Source: Streptomyces sp. NBC_00094
GTDB lineage: Bacteria > Actinomycetota > Actinomycetes > Streptomycetales > Streptomycetaceae
Assembly (NCBI RefSeq): GCF_026343125.1
Contig: NZ_JAPEMB010000001.1
Coordinates: forward strand, 4,159,501-4,223,500
DNA: 64,000 nucleotides
Direction of reading: 5' to 3'
Made by a program: the position numbers and the translations under genes. Below the pieces are notes generated by a model. That model was not told the origin of the DNA, did not search any database, and saw only the letters and a list, made by a program, of their open reading frames with translations. Shown here piece by piece: positions 17,192 through 26,019 of the stretch (its first letter is position 1; each line of letters begins with the position of its first letter).

Positions 17192-18169
17192 TCAGCTGAG
17201 AGTCACCTGACGGTTCGTGAGGCCGCCGCGCGCCCGACGCTCCTCGGCCGTGAGCGGGGCGTCCGAGGCGAGCGCCTCGGTGAGCCGCTCGGCGAACGCG
17301 GCGGCCGGCTTCTCGCACTCCTCGGCGGTCATGGCGGTCGGCAGGTCCCAGACCGGCACCATCAGACCGTGGGCGCGGAACGAGCCGACGAGCCGGGTGT
17401 CCTGGCCGAGGGAGGTGCCCTCGCCGGCCTGGAGGCGGGCGAGCGCGTCGAGGAGCTTCTCCTCCGGGTACGGCATGACCCAGCGCAGGTGGTTCTTGTC
17501 CGGGGTCTCGCACCAGTACGCGGCGTCGACACCGGTCAGCTTCACCGTCGGGATCGCGGCGGCGTTGGCCCGCTCCAGGGAGGCGGCGACCTCGGGGTCG
17601 GCACCCTCCGCGGACTGCGGGATCCAGAACTCGAAGCCGGTGTGGACCTCGGGGGCGAACGGGGCGTCCGCGTCGAGCAGCTCCTGCAGGCGCGGGCCCT
17701 CGGCCGGCACGCGACGCGGCGGGACGGGGGTGCCCGGCTCGGTCTCCAGGGCGCGCTGGAGGGTGTCGGCGAGGTCGCGGGCGAGGTCGCCGGAGGAGGA
17801 GTCGTTCTGCAGGGCGAGGAGGACGGAGCCGTCGTCGCGGCGCAGCGCCGGCCATGCCATCGGCAGCACGGTCGCGAGCGTCACGGACGGCACGCCCTCG
17901 GGCAGCCCGCCCTTCAGGGTGAGCGGCACGGTGGCGGCGGGCACCAGCTCGCGGAGCGCGACCCAGTCGCACTCGCCGGGCAGGCCCTCGAAGGGGCGCT
18001 GGACGAGCTCGGTCACGGCGTGCGAGGCGGTCCGGCCGTGACACGCCTTGTAGCGGCGGCCCGAGCCGCACGGGCAGGGCTCGCGCGCGCCGACGACCGG
18101 GATCTCCCCGCTCGTGACCTGTGCCTGGCCGGCCTTGCCGGCCTTCGTCTGGGGGCGCTTCTTGGCCAT
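17192..18169 (-). CDS. SEC-C motif protein (DUF5926-like)
   Basis: 325 residues, ATG 18169. The N terminus is Lys-rich (MAKKRPQTKAGKAG), followed by the zinc-binding SEC-C motif PCPCGSGRRYKACHG (about 32-46), the same finger as at the SecA C terminus. The remainder has no recognised catalytic residues; it contains LPMAWPALRRDDG and WVMPYPEEKLLDALARL. The family is conserved in actinobacteria, with unknown role. The motif suggests binding to ribosomes, SecB-like partners or nucleic acid. It is probably monocistronic: the upstream gene is 114 bp beyond a repeat array and is also leftward. Confidence 0.85.
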   Translation of the reverse strand: MAKKRPQTKAGKAGQAQVTSGEIPVVGAREPCPCGSGRRYKACHGRTASHAVTELVQRPFEGLPGECDWVALRELVPAATVPLTLKGGLPEGVPSVTLATVLPMAWPALRRDDGSVLLALQNDSSSGDLARDLADTLQRALETEPGTPVPPRRVPAEGPRLQELLDADAPFAPEVHTGFEFWIPQSAEGADPEVAASLERANAAAIPTVKLTGVDAAYWCETPDKNHLRWVMPYPEEKLLDALARLQAGEGTSLGQDTRLVGSFRAHGLMVPVWDLPTAMTAEECEKPAAAFAERLTEALASDAPLTAEERRARGGLTNRQVTLS

Positions 18170-18292
18170 GGTGTGGCTTTCTCCCGATCGCGGCGGTGCT
18201 GTGTGCGTGCTGTATCGGGCGCGAGCCTAGCCGCACCGGACACCGCCGCCCCTCAGGCGGGGCGCGGTGAAGACACGGAGCCGGTGCGAGTC

Positions 18293-18545
18293 CGGATCGT
18301 CGTACGCGTCGGGAACGGTGCCTGCCCGGATCGTCGTACGCGTCGGGAACGGTGCCTGCCCGGATCGTCGTACGCGTCGGGAACGGTGCCGGCCCGGATC
18401 GTCGTACGCGGCCACGAAGGCGCCTGCCCGGATCGTCGTACGCGTCGAGAAGGATGCCGGCCCGGATCTCGCACGCATCCAGAAAGGCGACGGTCCGGAT
18501 CTCGTACGCGTCGAGGAAGGTGTCAGTCCAGATCGTCGTACGCGT
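18293..18545. repeat. Eight 33/34-bp tandem repeats grown from a gene's 3' end
   Basis: Units start at 18293, 18327, 18361, 18395, 18429, 18463, 18496 and 18529 (spacing 34 five times, then 33 twice). The last unit is the final 3' coding segment of the leftward ATP-binding protein gene (encoding LDAYDDLD and the stop). The others lie downstream of its stop and diverge gradually. Most share CGGATCGTCGTACGCGTCG. It is not a CRISPR: there are no unique spacers. Confidence 0.85.
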
Positions 18546-19164
18546 CGAGGAAGTCGAAGCCGGAGCCGCCGCCGACGCGCGCCGCGAAGTCCTCGCGGCG
18601 GTGTCCCTCGGTGACCACCACCCAGACCGTGACCTCGCCGGTCGCGCTGTCCCGTACGCCCCAGTCCTGGGCCAGCGCGCCGATGATGTTCAGCCCGCGT
18701 CCGCCGCGCGCGGTGACCGAGGGAGTGGACGGCACGGGTCTCGTCGGACCACCGCCGTCCGTCACCTCGACGCGCAGCCCACCCGCGGGGTCGACCCGCC
18801 AGGCCGCCCGGACATCGCCTTCGCCCCGCTCCGCCCGCCCCAGCGGCCTGCCGTGGCGACAGGCATTGCTGAGCAGCTCCGAAAGGATCAGTACCGCGTC
18901 GTCGACGACCGATTCGGACACCCCGCTGCGGTACAGCTCGTCCCGCATCCGGTGTCTCGCCTCACCCACGCCGGCAGGGCCATGGGGTACGGCCATGCTC
19001 GACGACGTGGGCACCTCTTGTGCCACCACCAACGCCACCCCCGAGACCTCCTTTGCCCCACGCACCGTGTGGATGCCCCGATGGCCTGGGCCGGAAACCG
19101 GCCAACGTACGTGGGGTGTCGCACTCGTGACGATCGCGTACGTGCCGAACGCGCCGGTGCACAC
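18523..19164 (-). CDS. RsbW-like ATP-binding regulatory protein
   Basis: About 213 residues from GTG 19164; later GTG/ATG codons such as MAVPHGPAG are possible starts, since conserved sequence begins there. The HATPase_c_2 core has PAGVGEARHRMRDEL, the N box DDAVLILSELLSNACRHG, G1 VTDGGGP and G2 RGGRGLNIIGALAQDWG. It belongs to the large Streptomyces family of anti-sigma-like kinases. The C terminus ends in an acidic FDFLDAYDDLD tail, which is exactly the segment that has been tandemly copied downstream of the stop codon. Neighbours give no partner. Confidence 0.85.
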   Translation of the reverse strand: MCTGAFGTYAIVTSATPHVRWPVSGPGHRGIHTVRGAKEVSGVALVVAQEVPTSSSMAVPHGPAGVGEARHRMRDELYRSGVSESVVDDAVLILSELLSNACRHGRPLGRAERGEGDVRAAWRVDPAGGLRVEVTDGGGPTRPVPSTPSVTARGGRGLNIIGALAQDWGVRDSATGEVTVWVVVTEGHRREDFAARVGGGSGFDFLDAYDDLD

Positions 19165-19205
19165 CCCGTAAGCCCTGTGAAGGGTGTGACGGGTGGGGTG
19201 GAAGT

Positions 19206-20036
19206 TCAGCCGCGCCCCAGGTGGGCGAGCACCTGCTTGGGGCGGTTGGTGATGATCGCGTCCACGCCCAGGCGTACGCAGAGCTCGACGTCCTCGGGTT
19301 CGTCCACCGTCCAGACGTGGACCTGGTGACCGGCCTTCTGCAGCCGCAGGATCACGGCGGGATGGTGGCGGACGATCCGGATCGAGGGGCCCGCCACGCG
19401 CGCGCCCGCGGGAAGGCGTCCGTCGCGCAGCCGCGGGGAGACGAACTGGGAGAGGGAGACGGTCGGCAGGGTCGGCGAGGCGGCGGCGATCCGGTGCAGG
19501 GAGCGGGCCGAGAAGCTCATGACCCGTACGGGGGAGTCGGCGGGGGCTGACGGGGCGTCGAGGCCGAACCGCTTCAGGAGCTGGAGGAGCCGCTCCTCGA
19601 CCTGGCCCGCCCAACGGGTGGGGTGCTTGGTCTCGATGGCCAGCTCGACCCGGCGCCCGGCGTCGGAGACGAGCTCCAGGAGGCGCTCCAGGGTGAGCAC
19701 CGAGGTGTACCCGGGGTCTCCCCAGTCGGGACTCTCCGAGGTGTCGTCCCGCTCCTCGCGTTCCTTCCAGGCGCCGAAGTCGAGCGCGGCGAGGTCGGCG
19801 AGTTCGAGGGCGGAGACGGCTCCGCGGCCGTTCGACGTCCGGTTGACGCGACGGTCGTGGACGCAGACGAGGTGCCCGTCGGCGGTGAGCCGGACGTCGC
19901 ACTCCAGGGCGTCGGCGCCGTCCTCGATGGCCTTCACGTAGGCGGCCAGGGTGTGCTCCGGGGCGTCCTCGGAGGCTCCGCGGTGGGCGACGACCTGGAC
20001 GGGTGCGCTGTTCGGGTGCTGCCGTGCGTGAGTCAC
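19206..20036 (-). CDS. Glycerophosphodiester phosphodiesterase
   Basis: 276 residues from GTG 20036. The GDPD barrel is complete: VVAHRGASEDAPEHTLAAY (catalytic His, Arg and Glu), ALECDVRLTADGHLVCVHD (metal Glu/Asp and second His), AIETKHP, and near the end VHVWTVDEPEDV with DAIITNRP. It hydrolyses glycerophosphodiesters to glycerol-3-phosphate and an alcohol. No signal peptide, so cytosolic. Extending the frame upstream would add an implausible peptide through the promoter region shared with the divergent protease gene. Confidence 0.95.
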   Translation of the reverse strand: MTHARQHPNSAPVQVVAHRGASEDAPEHTLAAYVKAIEDGADALECDVRLTADGHLVCVHDRRVNRTSNGRGAVSALELADLAALDFGAWKEREERDDTSESPDWGDPGYTSVLTLERLLELVSDAGRRVELAIETKHPTRWAGQVEERLLQLLKRFGLDAPSAPADSPVRVMSFSARSLHRIAAASPTLPTVSLSQFVSPRLRDGRLPAGARVAGPSIRIVRHHPAVILRLQKAGHQVHVWTVDEPEDVELCVRLGVDAIITNRPKQVLAHLGRG

Positions 20037-20234
20037 GGCGCCATGGTGCCATTGGCGGGGTGTGGCGAGCACACCGGAAGCTGTCCGTTCTGTCCGTATA
20101 TAAAGGATGGAGCGTGAATGCACAGCTCCGCCTTACGGCGGCCCGACGCCCTGTGGGAAAAGCTGGTGACGACACCCTGAGCCAGGCATGACCACCCCGC
20201 GCAGTGATCGAGCAGTGAACGAGGAGAGCGAGCT

Positions 20235-21761
20235 GTGAGCACCGAGAACGAGGACACGGCGGTTCCGGCGGACTCGACTGCCCCGTCCGCCCCTCCGACG
20301 CCTCCCGTCCCTTCGGCACCGCCGGCGGAGGTGGTGACCCAGGGGCAGGCCCCGGAGCCCGCCCCGAGACCGACCACTGAACCGACGGCCGAACCGACGG
20401 CGACGATGAAGATGCCGACGTCCGCACCGACACCCGCACCGACACCCGAACCGACACCCGAACCGGCTCCCGAACCGACGCCTGCACCGACGCCCGCACC
20501 GGCTCCCGCGCCGACGACCGCTCCCGTGCCGCCCGCTCCCGCGGCGGCTCCGGCCGGTGCCGGCGGCTGGCCGCCGCCCCCGCCGGCCGTACCGGCCTGG
20601 GGCGCACCCCTCCCTCCCGTACCCGAGGCGCCCCGCAAGCGGACCGGCGGCCTCGTCGCGGCCGTCCTCGTCGCGGCGCTCGTCGCGGGTGGCGTCGGCG
20701 GCGGCATCGGATACTGGGCGGCCGAGCGCGGCGACAGCGGCACCGGTTCGACCACGGTCTCCTCGGGCGAGGCCCCGGCCTCCTTCAAGCGCGACCCGGG
20801 CACGGTCGCCGCGGTCGCGGCGAAGGCGCTGCCGAGCGTCGTCACCATCCAGGCGAAGTCCGGCGGGTCGCAGGGCGAGAGCGAGGGCGGTACGGGTACC
20901 GGCTTCGTGTACGACCAGGAAGGCCACATCGTCACCAACAACCACGTGGTGGCGTCGGCGGCGGAGGGCGGCACGCTCTCCGTGACCTTCTCCGACGGCA
21001 AGACGTACGACGCGGAGGTCGTCGGCCGGGCCCAGGGCTACGACGTGGCGGTACTGAAGCTGAAGAGCGCGCCGAAGGGGCTGAAGCCGCTGCCGCTCGG
21101 CAACTCGGACCAGGTGGCGGTCGGCGACTCGACGATCGCGATCGGCGCGCCCTTCGGTCTGTCGAACACCGTGACGACCGGCATCATCAGCGCCAAGAAC
21201 CGCCCGGTGGCCTCGGGCGACGGCTCGGGCGGCGGCAACTCGTACATGAGCGCGCTGCAGACCGACGCCTCGATCAACCCGGGCAACTCCGGCGGCCCGC
21301 TGCTCGACGCGAGCGGCGCGGTGATCGGCATCAACTCGGCGATCCAGTCCACCGGAAACGGCTTCGGCCAGTCCCAGGCGGGCTCGATCGGCCTCGGCTT
21401 CGCGATCCCGGTCAACCAGGCGAAGAACGTGGCCGAGCAGCTGATCAAGACGGGTAAGCCGGTCTACCCGGTGATCGGCGCGACCGTGAACATGACCGAG
21501 CAGGGCGAGGGCGCCACGATCGCCGCCCAGGGCTCCGGCGGCACCGCCTCGGTGACCCCGAACGGCCCGGCGGCGAAGGCGGGCCTCCGGGCCGGCGACG
21601 TGATCACGGGCTTCGGCGGCCACGCGATCGACAGCGGCCCCACGCTCATCAGCGAGATCTGGACCCACGAGCCCGGCGACTCGGTCAAGATCACCTACGA
21701 GCGGGACGGCAAGACGGCGACGGCCACGGTCACCCTCGGCGAGCGCACGGGCGACAGCTGA
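20235..21761 (+). CDS. HtrA/DegP-like serine protease with PDZ domain
   Basis: 508 residues from GTG 20235, with GAGGAG about eight bases upstream. Residues 1-130 are cytoplasmic and almost wholly Pro/Ala/Thr/Glu, including a run of PTPAP/PTPEP repeats. One membrane helix follows (GGLVAAVLVAALVAGGVGGG, about 138-160), then a trypsin-like domain with the full triad: His in TNNHVV, Asp in GYDVAVLKL, Ser in NPGNSGGPL. A C-terminal PDZ domain carries NGPAAKAGLRAGDVITGFGG. This is a type II membrane protease for misfolded or regulatory targets outside the membrane. A TATATAA stretch at about 20097-20103 may be part of its promoter. Confidence 0.95.
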   Translation: MSTENEDTAVPADSTAPSAPPTPPVPSAPPAEVVTQGQAPEPAPRPTTEPTAEPTATMKMPTSAPTPAPTPEPTPEPAPEPTPAPTPAPAPAPTTAPVPPAPAAAPAGAGGWPPPPPAVPAWGAPLPPVPEAPRKRTGGLVAAVLVAALVAGGVGGGIGYWAAERGDSGTGSTTVSSGEAPASFKRDPGTVAAVAAKALPSVVTIQAKSGGSQGESEGGTGTGFVYDQEGHIVTNNHVVASAAEGGTLSVTFSDGKTYDAEVVGRAQGYDVAVLKLKSAPKGLKPLPLGNSDQVAVGDSTIAIGAPFGLSNTVTTGIISAKNRPVASGDGSGGGNSYMSALQTDASINPGNSGGPLLDASGAVIGINSAIQSTGNGFGQSQAGSIGLGFAIPVNQAKNVAEQLIKTGKPVYPVIGATVNMTEQGEGATIAAQGSGGTASVTPNGPAAKAGLRAGDVITGFGGHAIDSGPTLISEIWTHEPGDSVKITYERDGKTATATVTLGERTGDS

Positions 21762-21777
21762 CGGACGGGAGACGACG

Positions 21778-21813
21778 GGAGGGGAGCACCGGCGACACCG
21801 GTAGCTCCCCTCC
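21778..21813. terminator. Hairpin after the HtrA-like gene
   Basis: GGAGGGGAGC at 21778-21787 pairs with GCTCCCCTCC at 21804-21813; inner ACCGG/CCGGT extends the stem around a 4-nt CGAC loop. It lies 17 bp after the protease stop and also faces the leftward MHYT gene. Confidence 0.8.
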
Positions 21814-21817
21814 GGCA

Positions 21818-21881
21818 CGTCGTTCCGACGTCACGTCATCCGGATCTCACGTCATCCCGACCTCACGTCCGGATGACCTCA
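21818..21881 (-). repeat. Four 16-bp tandem repeats each beginning with TGA
   Basis: Read on the minus strand, units TGAGGTCATCCGGACG (21881-21866), TGAGGTCGGGATGACG, TGAGATCCGGATGACG and TGACGTCGGAACGACG follow one another without gap. The first TGA is the stop codon of the MHYT gene. Confidence 0.85.
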
Positions 21882-22790
21882 CGGCCGCCGGTCGTACGAG
21901 GACGTGTAGGGCCCGGCGAACGTCTCCCGGCTCCACGGCCCCCCGTCGGCGGTGCCGACGTCCTCGATGTCGATCCGCGAGGCGTCGAACTCGCCCGCCC
22001 GGTCGGCGGCCCGCCCGCCGGACGCGTGGCCCTTCCGGTGTGCGGGACGGCGCGGCTCGTCGTCGCCCATGATCAGCAGCGGGTCGAGCATCACGACGGC
22101 GGCGGCCAGGACGAGGAAGATCAGGGGGCCGACGAGCATGGGCAGCACGTTCAGGAGGGAGGACCCCTCGGCCGAGTGCGAGGCGTCGTTCACCTGGACG
22201 CTGACGGCGGCCATGCCCGTGTAGTGCATGCCGGTCACGGCGACGCCCATGACGACACTGGCGCCGAGGCTGGCGAGGAAGCCGCGGATCGAGACCGCGG
22301 CCCACAGCGCGGCGGTCGCCGCCACGACGGCGATCACGACGGACAGGACGACGACGGCGGAGTCGTAGCCGAGCCGCCCGTTCATCCGCATGGCCGCCAT
22401 GCCCATGTAGTGCATTCCGGCGACGCCGAGCCCGGTGAGCACGCCCGCGACGAGCAGCGGGGTCGGCCGGGTACCGAAGTAGCCGACGATGAAGACGCCG
22501 ATGCCGACCACGACCACGGCCACCAGGAGGCTGAGGAACGTCAGGGACGCTTCGTACGAGATCGGGGTCTCCCGCACCTGGAAGCCGAGCATGGCGATGA
22601 AGTGCATGGTCCAGATGCCACACCCGATGGACGTCGCACCGAGCGCCAGCCAACCGGGCTTCCGCGCACGGTCGGTACTGAGGGATCTGACCGTGCAGCG
22701 CAGGCCCAGGGCGCTTCCCAGACAGGCCATCACGTAACCCACCAAGGGCGTGACCATGCCGTAGCTGAAGCCGTCGATCGTGCCGTGCAC
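21879..22790 (-). CDS. MHYT-domain integral membrane sensor
   Basis: 303 residues from GTG 22790, with AAGGG seven bases upstream. Seven hydrophobic helices fill residues 8-235. The MHYT signature occurs three times: WTMHFIAMLGF, GMHYMGMAAM and GMHYTGMAAV, whose Met/His pairs are proposed to bind copper or another ligand. The last 70 residues are a charged cytoplasmic tail with no GGDEF or kinase domain attached, as in other stand-alone Streptomyces MHYT proteins. The ligand is unknown; diatomic gas or metal sensing is a family proposal. The stop codon starts a 16-bp tandem repeat array. Confidence 0.9.
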   Translation of the reverse strand: MHGTIDGFSYGMVTPLVGYVMACLGSALGLRCTVRSLSTDRARKPGWLALGATSIGCGIWTMHFIAMLGFQVRETPISYEASLTFLSLLVAVVVVGIGVFIVGYFGTRPTPLLVAGVLTGLGVAGMHYMGMAAMRMNGRLGYDSAVVVLSVVIAVVAATAALWAAVSIRGFLASLGASVVMGVAVTGMHYTGMAAVSVQVNDASHSAEGSSLLNVLPMLVGPLIFLVLAAAVVMLDPLLIMGDDEPRRPAHRKGHASGGRAADRAGEFDASRIDIEDVGTADGGPWSRETFAGPYTSSYDRRP

Positions 22791-22954
22791 CCTGCAACCC
22801 TTCGGGAATCGCGCGGCGCACGCCGCGAAACTCAATTGTGGAGATCTTGTGAACAAGGGACTCTAACTCAGCCCCCTCCTGGGCCGACCAAGCCCCACCC
22901 CGCTCCCCAGCCGGTACGCTGTAGCCCGCTCCACCCCAGGTGGGCTGGGGCGAG

Positions 22955-23041
22955 GGTGGGTTGCCCGAGCGGCCTAAGGGAACGGTCTTGAAAACCGTCG
23001 TGGCAGCGATGTCACCGTGGGTTCAAATCCCACACCCACCG
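22955..23041 (+). tRNA. tRNA-Ser(UGA)
   Basis: 87-nt class II tRNA. Acceptor GGTGGGT pairs with ACCCACC (23034-23040), the anticodon loop CTTGAAA carries TGA, there is a long variable arm, and the T loop reads GGTTCAAATCC. The 3' CCA is not encoded. Confidence 0.97.
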
Positions 23042-23048
23042 CAGGCGA

Positions 23049-23083
23049 ACGGCCCCTGACCGGATGGAACGGTCAGGGGCCGT
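23049..23083. terminator. Hairpin after tRNA-Ser
   Basis: A perfect 14-bp stem (23049-23062 with 23070-23083) and 7-nt loop lie eight bases after the tRNA, also facing the leftward gene at 23122. Confidence 0.85.
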
Positions 23084-23121
23084 CGGCGTTCCCGGTGCCG
23101 TGGTGAGGGGAGCGGGTGGGT

Positions 23122-24441
23122 TCAGGGGTGGGTGCGGGCCTGTGGGTCGTTCAGGCAGAGGGCGATGTTGCGGACCGCCGCGGTGAGTTCCTCGATCACC
23201 CGGGCCGCCTGCTCCGCGTTGTGGAAGACCGGGCGGCCCGTGAGGGAGCGGCTCAGCTCCTCCGCGGCCCGGACGGCGGGGCCGGCGTCCCCGGCGACTA
23301 CGGGAGGGGCCGCGGGCGCGGGCGCCGCGCCCTGAGGGGGAGGCGGAAGGGCGGAGGGGTACGACTCGGGCTCCGTCCGGTAGCCGCCGAAGGACGGCGA
23401 GAAGGCGCCGGAGCCGACGGCCAGGGAGGTGTGCGCCTCCTCCTGGATGTGCGGGGCCGCGAAGTGGTTTTGCTCGTGCTGGGGGACCGCGAAGTGATCC
23501 TGTACGTGCTGGGGAACTGAACCCTGTCCGTGCTGGGGTGCCTGAGCCTGGTCGTGCTGCGGGACTGGGGCCGGGGCCGGGGCCATCCCGTGCTGGGGGG
23601 CCGAGGCCGGGGGTTGGTACTGGGGGGCCGGGGCCGGGGCCGGAGCCGGGGGCTGGTACTGGGGGGCCGGGGCCGGGGTCTGGTACTGGCGGGCCCGGGG
23701 CAGGGCCAGGTGGTCGAAGCCCGGGAACGCCGGCGTGGTCGGGTGCGCGGCGGGCTGGGGGTACTCGCTCTGCCACTGCGCGCGGTAGTACTCCACCTGG
23801 TCCTCGCAGGAGGAGCGGGCGTGGAAGACCGCGGTGTCGTCGCCGAGGTCCGGGTACCAGAGGTTGGGGCCGGGGAAACGCACGGTCCGCATGCGGGGTT
23901 TGATCTGCTCGGCGCACCCCATGCAGCAGCCCTCCGGCACGATGAGCGGGATCCCGCCGCTCTGCTCCGGACGCCGGGGGCCGCCCTCCGGGCAGTACTC
24001 CCCGTGGTGGCAGGGCGGCAGTTCGCCGCAGGCCCGGCAGACGGCGTAGTGCTCGGGGAGGACCTGCCAGTCCAGGCTGGCGGGGGCGCACCAGTGCTTC
24101 ACCGCCGACCGGGGCAGGTTTTCGTCGCGCAGCACGAGCACCACCGGTCGCCTGTAGAACTCGGCGCGCTCGGGGGCCGGTTTGAACGCCTGGTTCTCGG
24201 CCCGCCGCAGTTCGTTGGCGTGCCACCACAGCTCCACGTGGTCGCGCCATGCCTTCTCATAGGATTTCGGCCATGAGTTGTCCGGGTAACCGGTGATCTC
24301 CAGGACACGCCACGCCCGCCGGTCCAGCACGACGATGGAGCCGACCCGGAGCCGCAGATGTGTTCCCTTGCCGTCCTCGTCCGGCCAGTCGTGACGGCCG
24401 ATGAGAGTGGGCTGGTCCGGGAGCCACCTGCGAATCTGCAT
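23122..24441 (-). CDS. Cys-rich protein with Pro/Gln repeat linker, unknown function
   Basis: 439 residues, ATG 24441. The first 200 residues look folded: LRLRVGSIVVLDRRAWRVLEI resembles a small beta-barrel. A run of Cys/His (CRACGELPPCHHGEYC, GCCMGC) looks like one or two zinc sites. A long linker (about 235-345) is built of PAPAPQYQPP and VPQHxQ repeats. A helical C-terminal segment follows (VRAAEELSRSLTGRPVFHNAEQAARVIEELTAAVRNIALCL). No signal peptide or membrane segment. I recognise no family; the pattern of zinc sites, disordered spacer and C-terminal helices suggests an adaptor or nucleic-acid-associated protein. Confidence 0.75.
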   Translation of the reverse strand: MQIRRWLPDQPTLIGRHDWPDEDGKGTHLRLRVGSIVVLDRRAWRVLEITGYPDNSWPKSYEKAWRDHVELWWHANELRRAENQAFKPAPERAEFYRRPVVLVLRDENLPRSAVKHWCAPASLDWQVLPEHYAVCRACGELPPCHHGEYCPEGGPRRPEQSGGIPLIVPEGCCMGCAEQIKPRMRTVRFPGPNLWYPDLGDDTAVFHARSSCEDQVEYYRAQWQSEYPQPAAHPTTPAFPGFDHLALPRARQYQTPAPAPQYQPPAPAPAPAPQYQPPASAPQHGMAPAPAPVPQHDQAQAPQHGQGSVPQHVQDHFAVPQHEQNHFAAPHIQEEAHTSLAVGSGAFSPSFGGYRTEPESYPSALPPPPQGAAPAPAAPPVVAGDAGPAVRAAEELSRSLTGRPVFHNAEQAARVIEELTAAVRNIALCLNDPQARTHP

Positions 24442-24943
24442 GACACGCTCCTAGGCGACGAAACCTCATAGTTTCAACTGGGGCAGTAGGTGACATTCTG
24501 AACAATTTAGGCGTCGACTTGGGATTAGACACGCACACAGCGCTGATCGATTGAGGGCCGGAAGCACCTTCTGGGCCAGGCATTTCGCTTCTCCCGCCCG
24601 ACGGGATCCGGAGGCGCGCGTCCCCACGGGGCGGCTGCGCGGAGCCGGGCGCGGCGCCCCGACACCCACTCGTACGCGTGACACCGCTTCCGCCGCCGTC
24701 AGCCCGTACGTATGCATCATCCCGTGCGGTGGCCGCCGGCTGCTTCGGACGGGGGTTTCCCGGTCCGGAGAGGTGGTAAAGCGGCCCCCCTCCCCGCGGA
24801 CGGGGCCGGTAGGGCCGGGAACCGCGGAGACGGGAGTGTGGCTGATGACCTGTGGGATCGTGTTGCCCGCCTCGCCCGCCTCGCCCGTCGCGATACTCGG
24901 TGGCGGCACCCTCGACCGGGATGGGAAGCTCTCGCCACACCAA
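24442..24943. other. Intergenic region with no supported gene
   Basis: About 500 bp between the leftward gene at 23122 and tRNA-Trp. It holds frames on both strands, one of which runs on through the tRNA, but none shows coding character, a ribosome site or a domain. The 24450-24550 part is AT-richer than its surroundings and probably carries the promoter of the leftward gene. Confidence 0.5.
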
Positions 24944-25020
24944 AGGGGTGTAGCTCAGATGGCCAGAGCGCCGGTCTCCAAAACCGGATGTCGCAGGTTC
25001 GACTCCTGTCACCCCTGCCA
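24944..25020 (+). tRNA. tRNA-Trp(CCA)
   Basis: 77 nt including an encoded CCA end. Acceptor AGGGGTG pairs with CACCCCT, D arm is TAGCTCAGATGGCCAGAGC, the anticodon loop CTCCAAA carries CCA, and the T loop reads GGTTCGACTCC. Confidence 0.97.
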
Positions 25021-25081
25021 TGAAGCTGACGCCGGAGCGCTGACCCCGGAGCGCTGACGCCCGAGTGGGAGAGTTTTCGGC

Positions 25082-25606
25082 ATGGTGCGGATCGTGCTCG
25101 TTCAGGGGGACATCACCGTCGAGGCGGCGGACGCGGTGGTCAATGCCGCGAACTCGTCGCTGCTCGGGGGCGGTGGTGTCGACGGGGCCATCCACCGGAA
25201 GGGCGGGCCGGAGATCCTCGCCGCCTGTCAGGACCTGCGGCGCTCCCACTACGGGAAGGGCCTGCCGACCGGTCGGGCCGTGGCGACCACCGCGGGGCGG
25301 CTGCCGGCCCGGCACGTGATCCACACCGTCGGACCCGTCTGGTCGCGGGACGAGGACCGGTCGGCGCTGCTGGCCTCCTGCTACCGAGAATCGCTCCGGG
25401 TGGCCGACGAGTTGGGCGACCGTACGGTCGCGTTTCCCGCGATCTCCACCGGGATCTACGGCTGGCCGATGGAGGACGGGGCCCGGATCGCCGTGGAGAC
25501 CGTACGGGCGGCCCGTACCGAGGTGGAGGAGGTGCGGTTCGTGCTGTTCGACGCGGGGGCGTACGCGGCCTTCGAAGCGGCGGTGGGCAGGCGGGACGTT
25601 CCGTAG
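25082..25606 (+). CDS. Macrodomain protein (O-acetyl-ADP-ribose deacetylase type)
   Basis: 174 residues, ATG 25082, GGGAGAG upstream. A single macrodomain is complete: VQGDITVEAADAVVNAANSSLLGGGGVDGAIHR contains the Asp that contacts the adenine and the Asn/Gly-rich loop that holds the distal ribose; later AFPAISTGIYGWPMEDGARIA binds diphosphate. This is the MacroD/YmdB class, which hydrolyses O-acetyl-ADP-ribose and mono-ADP-ribose esters. Stand-alone and cytosolic. It lies 60 bp after tRNA-Trp and faces no partner ADP-ribosyltransferase in this window. Confidence 0.95.
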   Translation: MVRIVLVQGDITVEAADAVVNAANSSLLGGGGVDGAIHRKGGPEILAACQDLRRSHYGKGLPTGRAVATTAGRLPARHVIHTVGPVWSRDEDRSALLASCYRESLRVADELGDRTVAFPAISTGIYGWPMEDGARIAVETVRAARTEVEEVRFVLFDAGAYAAFEAAVGRRDVP

Positions 25607-26019
25607 AACAGGGCAGCCCGGGTGGTTGACGCGTTCGAATGCGCCGTCCCCGGGACGCGCCGGGCCGTCTTTCCGAGAGAAGGATTGGCGGAAAATCTGC
25701 CGGAACGCTTCCTCCCTTGGCGCGCACCGATTTCTTCGGCCACGCACCCCTTCGCGGTCGCCTGAGCTGCGCGCTTCTGCTTCGCCGGGGTTTATCGACC
25801 TGTCCTCACGCTTGCGGGGGAATAAGCCGCTCCGGGGTGGTTCGACGGGGATTCGGTGGGCAACTCTGGATTCGCGACGTCGAGCACAACGACCGAGGCG
25901 GACGGCCAACCGCCTTGGTAATGGCTGAAGTTCAGAGCAGTTACTCGAGGCAGTCACTCGAAGCAGTTCTCGAAGCAGTTCCGTGCAAAGCATCAGTTTC
26001 AGTTCCCGGAGGAACAGAC

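Noticed and set aside
18293..18545. CRISPR array
   Set aside because: Units are contiguous 33/34-bp tandem copies without unique spacers, and the terminal unit is coding sequence; no cas genes.
24551..25057. 168-codon frame across tRNA-Trp
   Set aside because: It crosses a complete tRNA gene and shows no domain.
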